From Gymnogyps californianus (taxonomy: Eukaryota; Chordata; Aves; Accipitriformes; Cathartidae): DNA of 64,000 nt. The notes below the pieces were generated by a model. That model was not told the DNA's origin and did not search any database. It worked only from the letters and a program-made list of their open reading frames with translations. Shown here piece by piece: positions 40,601-50,590 of the stretch (position 1 is the stretch's first letter; every line of letters begins with the position of its first letter). A program made the position numbers and the translations under genes. The DNA lies in assembly GCF_018139145.2 (NCBI RefSeq), contig NC_059500.1, positions 18,662,101-18,726,100 of the forward strand, read 5' to 3'.

Positions 40601-41282
40601 GTGTTCAAAAGCAGCACTGGCCTCTACTTCAGAGAAAGAGCCAGGTAGCATATTTGTAAAAGCTATTCTGGCTCATGTGCATTATTTCTGCCTGATGAGA
40701 TGCACAACCTTTACTTCCCAACTAGAATAAGGGTCTACTGATCACTCTGTGTTTGCAGGGCAGTATATAGTGGTGGGCAGAGACGTGCTTTTTACCAATT
40801 CAGTGGCATTTACAAAACACCGTCCTTCCTATAGCCTCCGTACAGCAGCGAAGTCCAAAACGAGCATGGTGCACCCCAGAGGAGCCAGAACAGCTACTCT
40901 ACAGTGCAGAGGTGTGCGAGTATCAGCTCCCAATTATGACTTTTTTTCACCAGAAACAGGCACTGTTGTCTCCTTCGACAGGAATTGTGCAATGAGCCAG
41001 CCACTAAAACTGTTTCCTTTTTTGGGGGGCTGTTTTGGCAGGTAAACATTTTTTCTCCGGCAGAGCTGGTGCAACCAGCCCCCGTGCCCGGGGACCACCG
41101 GGGGGGCTCCGGGGTGACACAGCGCCGCGCACTCGCCCCCGCGGGCTGTCGGGCAGGGACGAGCCGGGGCGAGCGCCTCTTCCGGCGGAGTCGCCCTGCC
41201 TCCCCCGCCCCCCGGCGAGCGCGGGCGGGGGCGATGCCGCGGGCGGCGGGCGCGCCTCCCCCGGCCCCCTCTCCCCGGCCGG

Positions 41283-41330
41283 TGCCGGAGCCGGAGCCGG
41301 AGCCGGAGCGGGAGCCGGGGCCGGAGCGGG
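41283..41330. repeat. GGAGCC-type hexamer repeat in the PRR16 leader
   Basis: Four exact GCCGGA units are followed by decayed ones (GCGGGA, GCCGGG, GCCGGA). It lies within the CpG island ahead of the coding exon. Confidence 0.9.
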
Positions 41331-41409
41331 CGGCGGCGCGGGCGGGGCGAGGCGCAGGCGCGGCGCACGGCGGGCTGCAGCCGGGCCCCCGCGCCGCTCC
41401 CGGGAGCCG

Positions 41410-41577
41410 ATGGCAGCTGCACAGCGCGGCCGCCCGGCGGAGCGCGGCGCGGCTCGGCGCCCCCGGCGCGGGATGCGCGGGCGGGCAGGCGGCGGCGGCG
41501 GCGGCGGCAGCGGCTGCGGCAGCTCCGGGAACCGGAGGGACGGGGCCGGGCGGCCGGCGGCCGCCGCGCTCGCCTGA
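41410..41577 (+). other. Second upstream reading frame, in frame with PRR16 but closed by a stop
   Basis: An ATG at 41,410 (context CCGATGG, with G at +4), and another at 41,473, open a 55-codon frame in the same register as PRR16. It closes at TGA 41,575-41,577, 14 codons before the main ATG. It would encode a short Arg/Gly-rich peptide with seven consecutive glycines from the GGC repeat. The stop shows that PRR16 cannot be extended upstream in this exon. The frame may act as a reinitiation-permissive uORF. Confidence 0.55.
41488..41508. repeat. GGC trinucleotide repeat in the PRR16 leader
   Basis: Six to seven GGC units are followed by interrupted ones (GGCAGCGGCTGCGGCAGC). The tract lies about 110-130 bases before the coding start. 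It is short and interrupted in this individual. Confidence 0.95.
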
Positions 41578-41616
41578 CCTGCGTGCCCCCCTGGCCGCGC
41601 CGGGCTGCCCCGAAGG

Positions 41617-41778
41617 ATGTCCGCCCAGTCCAAGGGGACCGCATCGTCCTCCTCCTTGCCGTCCGAGGGGCCGCCGGCAGCCTCCAAAGCCAAGGTGAAG
41701 GAGCAGATCAAGATCATCGTGGACGATTTGGAATTAGTCCTGGGGGACCTGAAAGACGTGGCCAAGGAACTTAAGGAG
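41617..41778 (+). CDS. PRR16: PRR16 (Largen), first coding exon, partial gene
   Basis: This exon encodes 54 complete codons, beginning MSAQSKGTASSSS and ending LKDVAKELKE. I recognise it as the N-terminus of PRR16, also called Largen, which in mammals raises cell size and mitochondrial output by boosting translation of particular mRNAs. The block KVKEQIKIIVDDLELVLGDL (residues about 25-44) and the following KDVAKELKE are nearly identical to the mammalian protein as I remember it. The Ser-rich first 20 residues differ more. Residues about 25-54 have a heptad-like pattern of I, V and L, suggesting a short coiled coil. The start is fixed by an in-frame TGA at 41,575 and has A at -3. The exon ends in phase 0 at a GAG|GTGAGA donor. 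The remaining protein (about 250 residues in mammals, proline-rich) must lie beyond the right edge. The frame stays open into the intron only because the island is GC-rich. Confidence 0.9.
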
Positions 41779-41787
41779 GTGAGAAGC
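41779..41787 (+). other. PRR16: Splice donor of PRR16 intron 1
   Basis: GAG|GTGAGAAGC matches the vertebrate donor consensus (MAG|GTRAGT) at the exact point where similarity to PRR16 continues in the next exon of mammals (a Val codon follows Lys-Glu). The intron is phase 0. No matching acceptor with PRR16 exon 2 coding sequence (expected to begin near Val-Val-Asp-Gln) was seen up to 64,000. Confidence 0.85.
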
Positions 41788-44187
41788 GGAGGGCTGCGCG
41801 GGCGGACACCCGGCCGGCCCACTGCGGGGGGCGAGCACCCCTCGCCCGTGGGCCGGGGGTCCTGCTCCCCCCGGGGCTCCGCTGCCGCCCCCAGGCTCCT
41901 TTCACCACTTCTTCACCGCGGGTCGAGCAACTGGTGTGCAGGCTGGGCACGGGGTGGCCCCCGGCCGTGCCCCGGGGCGGGCGGCTGTGCCTCGCTGCGG
42001 CGCCTGGCGATCCGGACCGGGACGGGGCGGCGCGGCCGGAGCCCCGTGTCCCGGGTGCGGTGCGTCCCTGGGGCAGGTCGTGCTCCCCCCGGCTGCGAGG
42101 CGCCTCTTCCCGGGGACTTCCCACCTCGGCGCGCCCCTCGGAGTTTTTTTTTCCCGGAAGGCTGGACGTGCCTCTCCTGCGAGGTCCCCGCTGGGCGAGG
42201 AGGGTGTTTGGGGGAGCTGCGGGACCCGCAGCCCTGCCCGATCCCGGGCTGCGGCCGGGCCGGCATCCCGACGGTGGGAGAGGCGTCAGGAGCGGTTCTG
42301 CTCCCGCTCCAGCGGGTTTAACTTTTCGGCTGCACGGTGCAGCCTCATATGCACCCCCAGGCAGCAGCCCGGCTCGGATCTCTCGGCCAGTGAGGGCTGC
42401 GGGGTCCCAGACCCCCCGCACCCGCCGCCCTGGGCGAAGGGCCCCCTGCCCGGCTCGGCAGTACCGGCGAGGTGAAGTCTGCTTCTGGCTTTGCAGGCTG
42501 CTTCACCGGGAGCTGAGCGCCCTGTTTATCTTGCCTATCTGGCGAGATTGCCTTTGCAATCTTCCTTTTGCCGGTGGCGAGTGTCATCTCCCCTAGGCTA
42601 ATCTGCAGGCAGACTGCGATTACCGCGGGCATGTTCATAAGCAGGAAAATGCTGTAGCTGAAGGAAGAAAATTTGGCTGTCCTTTTGGAGATTTCCACAT
42701 TATCTTGATATTGCTACACAACTGGTCGACAGATGGTTGGATTATGCACCGAAATTCAAGTCCAGAATCTCTGTGCCTTGCTTTATAATCCTGTATTTGA
42801 CGTTTGTAACAGGCTGTGGTTTTTTGCTATCAAATATTAGTTTTCTTTTTTAACAACATTGTCAACAAGTTTCATTCAACAGACTTTTGCCATCTGAGGC
42901 AGTCTGAAATTCACCCACTGCTTCATATAATGTTGAAAGATGTATAAACACAGGGCTCACTAATCACAGCTGTTATACTTCTTTCTCACCCACAATTCCA
43001 GATTTATCCTTTTTTGAAAATATATCTGTAATTTCTCTTTTCCTTAATGTGCTGGTGTCTGTGCTTTGTAATTTTTTGAGGTATTTTGAAGTGGAAATAA
43101 ACGTTGTTTGTAGGGCAGTTATTTCAATGTTTTAAAGACTGATAGAGCAAACTGGCTTCTGTTGCTGCAGAAGCACATTTTCAGGACCTGGAGAGGATGT
43201 ACTGTGCTCTGTCCCATGAATGTAAATCATTCTGTGCACATAATCAGTCCTAGCTTTCCTCTAGTAAGCAAACAAGATCACTGTAGGTGGAGGTCGTATG
43301 TCATCATTACTGTGGCATGTTTCATCTAAGCAAACTTGTCTTTTCTGGTTGACTGCATCTGTGAAAGAGAACTGGATTTACCTCTGCTTCATGGGGATAT
43401 GGCTTGTGTGGAACTCCTTTTCCCAAGTAGAGTGAAATGTAAAAGGGAAGTTGTAGAGAAATGGTGCTGTAACTCTGTTAAGCACTACGTACCTGTTGAA
43501 GGGAGGAAGGATGGCCAAGAGCATCTGTTTTGGGAAAATAAAAGTATTTTTATAAAAGGAATAGTTAAATCTTGTTCATAACCACACATGAGCTTTTGAG
43601 GAATGCTTTTCTCTAAATATGTTTTACAAAGATGATAGCTGTGATACTCTGACAAACAAGGGTTGCACATGCAATTATCTGCTTGCTTGCAGTATTATCA
43701 TTATGTGTTAAATACACTTTGTATGTCATTTATTTTGAAAAGTCTGCAGAAGTTTGCCAGCTGAGTACCTCCAATTTTCTGCCTTTTGTACTATGGCTAA
43801 GTCTGTACAAGATCTCTTGATGCATCTGAAGCGTATACCTTTCTATGTGAAAGTGAGTAAATTGATGATATTATAACCTAATAATCAGTCTTCTTCATAG
43901 GTCATTTGTAGGTGTTACAAAGCATTGACAGATCTTTCATTAAAGCATATAGGAAGTTGGTCTATAGTCAGTTTTGGTGTATTACACACAGAAGTACACC
44001 TGTGCTTCATTTGTGGTTCCTTACTGTAGGACCATGCAAAGTGATAAACTAGAGGAGGTAAGTTCGTCCTTTCCATTTTCACTACAAATTATGTTCTTCT
44101 GGAAATGTTTTGGCTTTTTTCACTTTTTTTTCCATTGGGTGTTTGCTGCAGTCCAACCTTGCTACAACCTTTTCTGTTGTTCATTCC

Positions 44188-44207
44188 TTTTTTTTTTTTT
44201 TTTTTTT
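44188..44207. repeat. Poly-T tract (20 T)
   Basis: Simple homopolymer on the sense strand of the intron. Confidence 0.95.
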
Positions 44208-46260
44208 AAATTAGGAATATAGTATTCTGAAAACAGCCTTTCATTCTTTTTATTACTGTTATCTTAAAAAAGACTTCAGTTCTGCTACAGTGGTAGGGCA
44301 TGAGGGCTTTTTTCGTGCAGTTACAGTAGTATTTCATTATGATATTGAAAATATGGCATTTGTAGAACACTTTTTTTTTTCCTATTTATGTCTACCTCTT
44401 TGTTACCCTTAAATATAAATTATTTAATTATTTATTAGATTATACTTAATGTAGCACTTTAGGTGTTGGGATAAACTGGATGTCCTCTCCTAGTGTCTTT
44501 CAGTCTTCTTTTGTAAGATTTTATATTCAAAGTAGTGTCAAATTGAAAGATAGTTTCATTGCTTCAAAGTGAGCTGTTCTGTAACAGTAAGGACTATGGC
44601 TGTTCAGGACTTGTATGTCTTGTTACATTTAGCTTGTTACAGTTTACTTACATTAATGTATTTGCATCTGCCCTTTGTTCCAAAGCTTTTTCCAATTGAT
44701 GCTTTAACATTTTTTGTATTTAAAAGAGGGGAGGAGAGGAGTGGGGAGAGGATAGGGTGTTAAATCCAGATGCACAAACCATGAAGCTTATAAATTTTCT
44801 GTAAAACACATGACTAAATCACGTGGATTAAAACAAGTACATGTTAGGAGTTATTGTGTCTCAGAAGTGGAACATCTGTATCTTTTTTTTGTCCCTTATT
44901 TGTTGGTCTGGTCTGCTTAGGCTAAGGTAACCACAAAAAAATAAGGATGGAGAAGGAGGGTGACTGGGAGACGTGTTAGGATGGGGTGGTGCTAAGTCCA
45001 GAGTCTGAGCTCATGGTGTGGGCTAGTCCTCTCTAGGGTGCAGTTAACTTACGAGACACTTGGCCCCTTTTGTCTCCTTGCTAAAAAGAAACACTGCGTA
45101 GGTGTGTACCAACAGTGGGATGTGTTTTTGTGCTGGAAGAAATTAATGGATTTAAAATGGATTGAGTGGCTGTTATTTGATGAATATTCCAAAGAAAAAT
45201 CAAAGGGGTGCCAGAGGATTGAGTAACACTGACTATTCCTTTAGGTCCAGGCTATTTCAAAATTAAGTTGGTGAAGCCTTAAACTTTGATTCTCCTCCAG
45301 AGGATTGGATAAAAGACCTTTTTCTCTGGAGTCTGTCTAGAAAGATAGTTATTATTAAGTCTTGCTTTGCAGATGATATTTATCTGTCTGGTTCCTAAAT
45401 AATGAGGTGATAAACACCACTGGAAACCAGAAGACGTGTGCTAATTAAACTATTTTGAATGTAAAATGTATGATGTAGCCCTAATTCTCTGATGACTTCA
45501 GACGGGATTGTAGGGGGTATGCATGCGCACCTGTGGACAGCAGGGCGTAGAGATCTGTATCATCTTAATACTGATATTATAATTTTTAAGACTTCCTTGC
45601 TTTCACATTTTATGATAATGTTGCACATTTCTGTAGCCTTGCACTTGTTTACATTAAGGAAATACTTAACTAAATCATTTGATAAATACTTTTTGTAGTA
45701 ATAAAAATTCATCATGCAGAACAAATTCCTGGAAGTTATGTGTGAAACATTTGCATAGCTTTTAATTGGCTAAATATGCTTCAACCTTTTATCGAAAGGA
45801 AGCAGCTGTGTAGCTATTGCCAATGTTTAGAATAATCCAAAATGGAGGTGCAGCAGAGACAGAAGCCCTCATAGGCATTGCACATGCATCAGTAAATTTC
45901 CAGTCTTTCTGAGTCTACCCCCTCTGCTTTAAATCCTCCAAAAATGTCTTGCTGACAGAACGAGTGAATAATCCTCCCTCATGTAACTGATGCGTTTATC
46001 TTCCATAAAGATGTGATCTATAAAATTTGGGCATGACTTAACACATAATGTTTTCTAAGTGATGATGGAACTAGCAGATGCCAACTCCCCTCCCCCCCCA
46101 CACCATGACAAAGTTTGTTATGGGGTAGGCGACCTGATTCCATAACCAGGCCAGTCATCATTCTTTTAAGTGGAGGGTGGTCATGTATTCCATGGTGTTC
46201 ATTTCTGGATCAGGCCTGCAGGAGCATATTACAATTTCAACACCAATGTTTTCCATTCCG

Positions 46261-46286
46261 TTTTTTTTTTGTGTGTGTGTGTGTGT
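46261..46286. repeat. T10 followed by (GT)8 microsatellite
   Basis: Compound simple repeat, perfect in this copy. Confidence 0.95.
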
Positions 46287-48333
46287 TCAGCTAACGATCC
46301 AGATGGCAGGAAGGCACTTCAGGTTCTTGCCTGTTAATCCAGAAACTAGGAAGCTGCAGTTTGTATCCACCAAGAGGATTAGGGCAGCAACAATCAATCA
46401 TGTATCAGTATCTCTAGTGTAGCAGAGATATATCTATCTCAGGCAGCAATACAAACACCAATACAAAAAATGTTTTAGGTTCATATTGCTGCATGAAGGT
46501 GAGGGGGGGAGGTACTACAGCATAGGTATAGAATAGCCTATATAGAAACCTAAGGGTAGGTAGAACAATAGCAAAACATTTTAATCCATTCCTTCTCCTG
46601 CTGATCCCTGCCTCTTCTCCTTTTTGGGCTCTCTCCAGATGTCAAGGACCTGCCGCTTCTTTTGCTAGGTAGTGGCAGTTGAAGGAAGAGATTTTTGAGC
46701 ATACTTGTTCCTACCATTAGAAATCCAATAAATGCAGATGCCCTTCTTACGTATGGGTTCTGGATACTGGCCCTCTTAGCAGTGTTCCTCTTAGAGTCTT
46801 GCTTTAGTGGATACACACTCTGTATACACAGATCTGATCAGTGAGATGTGAGAGGGACTGAAGCTATCTTGTGATTTTTATTGCTATAGCTGGCTTCGTG
46901 GTCCAGTTCAGGCACCAGGACCAAGGAGTTATATGACCAATGCCATTGCCCATTCCAAAACTTGCTAATCTCTCCAGCAGCAGACTTTTTTCTCATTTCT
47001 TATTGCAGTCCTTAGTGACAAATGCAATCATGAACTGTACCTGGACGTTTATTGTAAGTGCAGAGTATGATTCATTATGTAAGAGAAGCACTGCACAGCA
47101 ACTTTATAGTGATCTGCCCAAGGGTCCAAACAGGGCCATAAATAGTCATTGCAGGTAACTGAATCATAATTTTCCTTTCCTTTTATTTCTTGTGGTCTAT
47201 GAAGCATTTATACAGTTATACACAACAAAAAAATACAGATGTATTAAGATAAAATTCTTATACCGGTAGTGTCAATAAAGCTAATAGAGCTAAAAGGTAA
47301 CTGTGAACCTTAAAACCCCCCTATGTGTTAAGGTTGTCAGCAGCATTTTAAATGCTGATATATGACAAGGTAAGGTTGCTCCACATCTGATTTGTAACCA
47401 AAGCTACCAAGACTTAGTAATTGTATTGTGTAACACAATTAAAAGAATAACTAGTGTACATATAGAGCATTGCTTGTTAATATCAAGAGGCTTGACAGCC
47501 TCTGTCAATTTATGCTAGCTATTTTGTTTTTATAAACACTCATGTCAGCTACTTCATTCCTTTTCTGCAATACTAAGCTCCTGATAGTAATGTGTATTGT
47601 GCAACCATGAGTTAAATAGAGCGTATATAAATTCAGTTTTCAAATAAAAACAGTACCACAGTGAAAATATGTATCTTTGTGCTAATGTTTGAACTTCACA
47701 CAGTCTGTGCACTACTGACCATGATACAGAAAACAAAACTACTGAGGCACGAACTTCAGTCTGTTGCAGTCAGATTTTTCCATTGACTTCAGTGACAGAA
47801 GTTAGTTTTGGGCTGCTTCAATTTTAACAAAACTTCAGAATTCAGAGGAATCAGTTACTGCCATGTATATGTATGAATGCGTCATACAAAAACAATTACT
47901 TGATTGAGCACCATCATTGAAATTTTGCAGATTTTTGCCAGTTTCCTCTGGAAATGAAACAATGCTTCTGTTCCCATTACTCACATTGGACAAAGTTCTG
48001 GAATAGCCTTCCCACTTCCAGTCAAAAACTTCCAGCCAAATTACTACTCACAGTCGATTTGTACACAACTAATTAATACTCCTCTTGGGGAGGTGCAGGA
48101 GAGGTGCAAATGTTGTCCCTGAGTTTAAAGCGTACTTTCCCATAGTGCCTATTTGACAATACCTTTATGAAGAACATCACTGTCCTCTTCTAGTTTTCAT
48201 TTCTTTTAGAGCTGCAAAATATTGGTGGCTCATAGTCTTTTCTGTATGTTATACCTGTTCTTTGAAAGCCAGGTGAACTGAGTGGTCAGTGACCTCACAG
48301 GTAGCTCATGTGTATTCTGCTCAGGTGTCCCCA

Positions 48334-48349
48334 TTTTTTTTTTTTTTTT
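48334..48349. repeat. Poly-T tract (16 T)
   Basis: Simple homopolymer. Confidence 0.95.
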
Positions 48350-48516
48350 CAGTAGAGGTTATTGCTCTGAGGCAGACAGAGTGAAGGAGTCTATTTTGCA
48401 TATGGACTGCGGTCCTTGCCACATAACCTGTGGCTGACATTCAGCCATGCAGGTTAACAGTAGCTTAGTTACTTATACATAGATAGGACTTTGTTTTATT
48501 CTGGTAGTAGTCAGGC

Positions 48517-48584
48517 TTTTTGTTTTGGTTTGGTGTTTTGGTTGTTTTTTTTTGTTTGTGGTTTGTTTTGTTTGTTTTTTTTTT
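48517..48584. repeat. 68-base G/T-only tract
   Basis: No A or C occurs on the plus strand over 68 bases, built from TTTG, TTTGG and T-run units. It is a low-complexity, strand-asymmetric tract in the intron. Confidence 0.9.
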
Positions 48585-50053
48585 AATAGATGGAGTAAAT
48601 AGCTAATGTACGTTGTTTTCTTAAGGTAAAGGTCTGGAGGTAGCATTTCACTCGAATTTCAATGTAGGGTGCATATTATCTGTTTTACTGAATCTTTACT
48701 ATGTTAGCCATGAATGTATGATAAGGGCTGCAGCCTATACATGCCTCCTTCTCTCACAGCTCATGTCCAGCTCTGTACATCAATGACTCTGGTCATTCTT
48801 GCTGCAGCTACCTGCAGTGCTTCAAAATGCCCTTTCTTATTGTACTCAGGGGAAGAAGAAAAGCAGAGCCTGCTTTCACTGTGGAAGGGCTGAGAAAATC
48901 CTCTAGCAGATCTCTCAGTACAGCTTCCCTGTGTCAGGACGCGTGTGTGTGTTGAATGACTGGGGTGGGAGGGCTTGGTGGCTGAGCCACTGGCATTCTG
49001 GTTTGGTTTAAAATTATTGTACTACAGCTGATGGGAGTAGCGAGGAGCAATTGCTTCCAAAGAGGTGTAGTACCGTCAGTTGTTGCTTTTGCAAAAATTA
49101 TAGTATGTTCATATGTCTTTAAAGGTTAACAAACTCATCCGTTGTTTCATGCAGCATGTGCCACATTGCATTATGAAGACTGAGAGCACTGGTGTTGAAT
49201 CATTTCCAGATTTCATTGTAGATTATTTCTCAGTAATCTGGAAAATCCTGCAATTTTAAAACACCTTTCAGTTTTTTTTCTCCTTAAATATTTTTTGATA
49301 AATCTGCAGTAATTATTTTAGTCTTTCACCCATGATGGTATTATGTTTTTCTGTTTATTGTGGTCTGTTTACAGTTCTTTCAGTGAACGGCTTCAAGGTA
49401 GAAGCAGAGTAAGATATCCTTACTTGCACTGTAATAATTTGTGTTGTAAGTAGGAGAAGAAGAGAATTTAATACTTCTGAAAATAGTGTGAGAAGTTTAT
49501 TATTTGTTTAAAGTGAGACCATCTGCATGGGGCTCCAGGACTTTGATGGGGAACCAAAAACTATATTTGGGCTTTCCATTCAACTGCAGAAAGTGAGATA
49601 AGTGCTTAAAGTATTCAAAATTTTGGTATCTAATAACATTTCATACTTTACTGGAAATGGCACTGTCTTAAAGCAGGCAGCTTATGTGGCCTGAAAGATG
49701 CAGATTTTAAAAACAAACAAACTGAAAACATTAACAAACGAACAGTTTGGGCTTGCTTCTCCATTATAATTTATTGGTTTGTACCCACGTAACTGTGTAG
49801 TTTCTGTATAAAATTAATGTGAAAATGCAAAAAATTAAGGTCAAAAGAAAAAACAGTATGTTTTTTCCTTACTGCAGCATAACAAAAACCAAGTATAATT
49901 CTTTCTTAGCATGCTTTGTCATCGAGATTCTTTTTTTTTGTGTGATATGCCTTCTGCTTTTTCTTGCCTTTTTGTTAAAACTGGGCAAAAAGAACACTTT
50001 TTCAGTGTTAGTTCTCTGAATTCTTGTAAGGGCACATGCTAATGAGAGAGTAG

Positions 50054-50099
50054 TTGTCCAGCTAAATTAACTACTGAAAGTTCAGTAGTTATTGGACAA
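50054..50099. repeat. Inverted repeat (hairpin-forming) next to a CR1 copy
   Basis: AACTACTGAA (50,069-50,078) and TTCAGTAGTT (50,081-50,090) are perfect reverse complements two bases apart. Outside them TTGTCCA (50,054-50,060) and TGGACAA (50,093-50,099) also pair perfectly. The structure ends about 30 bases before a CR1 3' end. It could be a chance palindrome or the core of a small non-autonomous DNA element. Confidence 0.8.
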
Positions 50100-50130
50100 A
50101 TAATTGGAACAAATGTATTTATTTTTAAAT

Positions 50131-50590
50131 ATAGAATCACAGACTGGTTGAGGTTGAAAAGAACCACTGGAAGTTGTCCAACCCATTCAAGAGTCAACTA
50201 GAGCAGGTTGCTTAGGATCTTGTTCTTGAATTCAAGGATGGTAACTCCACAACCTTTTTGGACTACCTATTCCAGTGTTGAATCACCCTTACAGTAAAAA
50301 TGTTTTGTCTTGTGCCTATTGTCCTCTCATTTAGCACTACTAAGAAGAGTCTGGCTTCGTCTTCGTACTCCTTCCAATCAAGTATTTATACATATTGGGA
50401 TAAGATTCCCCTGAGCCTTCTCTTCTCCAGGCTAAACAATCCCAGTTCTCTCAGCTGCTCCTCATCTAACAGATGCTCCAACCCCTTAGTAATCTTCCCA
50501 ACCTTTTGCTGGACTAGCTCCAGTAGGTTCGTATCTGTCTTGTACTGGGGAGCCCAGAACTGTGCACAATACTCCAGACATGGCATCAAA
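50131..50590 (-). mobile_element. CR1 LINE 3'-end fragment
   Basis: The plus strand starts ATAGAATCACAGACTGGTTG and passes through GTTGTCCAACCCATTC and CCTTACAGTAAAAATGTTTT to GAGCCTTCTCTTCTCCAGGC, the usual reverse complement of a CR1 3' end. The minus strand encodes [16 protein letters not shown], then [20 protein letters not shown] and EKRRLRG, the well-conserved C-terminal blocks of CR1 ORF2. The copy is 5'-truncated and inactive, lying antisense in PRR16 intron 1. Confidence 0.93.

Larger units (their letters stand above)
33361..41054. other. Intergenic region upstream of PRR16
   Basis: AT-rich DNA without supported exons. It has an 18-base A run at 33,744-33,761 just left of this block and a 13-base T run at 35,862-35,874. 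Base composition becomes more mixed from about 40,100 as the CpG island is approached. A TATATAG word at 40,764-40,770 lies about 290 bases before the island. It could be a TATA-like element, but nothing else supports a start there. Confidence 0.5.
41234..41698 (+). other. Upstream reading frame overlapping the PRR16 start
   Basis: The first ATG inside the CpG island (41,234) opens a 154-codon frame that ends at 41,698, 80 bases past the PRR16 start, in a different frame. If the transcript starts before 41,234, ribosomes using this ATG could not reinitiate at the main start. Its product would be low-complexity: a Pro-Glu repeat (PEPEPEPE) from the hexamer repeat, a run of 12 alanines from the GGC tract, then Pro/Arg-rich sequence. 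The ATG context GGGCGATGC has G at -3 and C at +4, so it is moderate. It is more likely a translational control element, or outside the transcript, than a protein gene. Confidence 0.5.
41055..42490. promoter_or_regulatory. PRR16: CpG island promoter of PRR16
   Basis: GC content and CpG density rise abruptly at about 41,055 and fall off by about 42,490, in a window that is otherwise AT-rich. The island covers the presumed start sites, the 5' leader, coding exon 1 and roughly the first 700 bases of intron 1. Inside are GC boxes suited to Sp/KLF factors (GGGCGGGGGC near 41,223; GGCGGGGCG near 41,341) and a near-match to the NRF1 palindrome (GCGCAGGCGC at 41,352-41,361). There is no convincing TATA box inside the island, so dispersed initiation is expected. 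The exact start site cannot be read from sequence alone. Confidence 0.9.
42491..50053 (+). other. PRR16: PRR16 intron 1, first part
   Basis: AT-rich intronic DNA with no supported second exon. It contains T runs at 44,188-44,207 and 48,334-48,349, a T10(GT)8 tract at 46,261-46,286, a C run at 46,092-46,099 and a 68-base G/T-only tract at 48,517-48,584. Short open frames are unrecognised. PRR16 is known for very long introns in vertebrates, which fits. Confidence 0.6.

Noticed and set aside
40764..40770. TATATAG as a TATA box for PRR16
   Set aside because: It lies about 290 bases before the CpG island with no initiator or downstream support. CpG-island promoters usually lack TATA.
40934..41822. 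Minus-strand open frames of 236 and 272 codons across the CpG island
   Set aside because: They are Arg/Pro/Ala-rich low-complexity translations antisense to the PRR16 exon. Long open frames on both strands are expected where stops are rare because of GC richness.
41771..42596. Several 117-220 codon open frames on both strands in the start of intron 1
   Set aside because: Composition artefacts of the CpG island, with no domain, no shared frame with PRR16 after the donor and low complexity.
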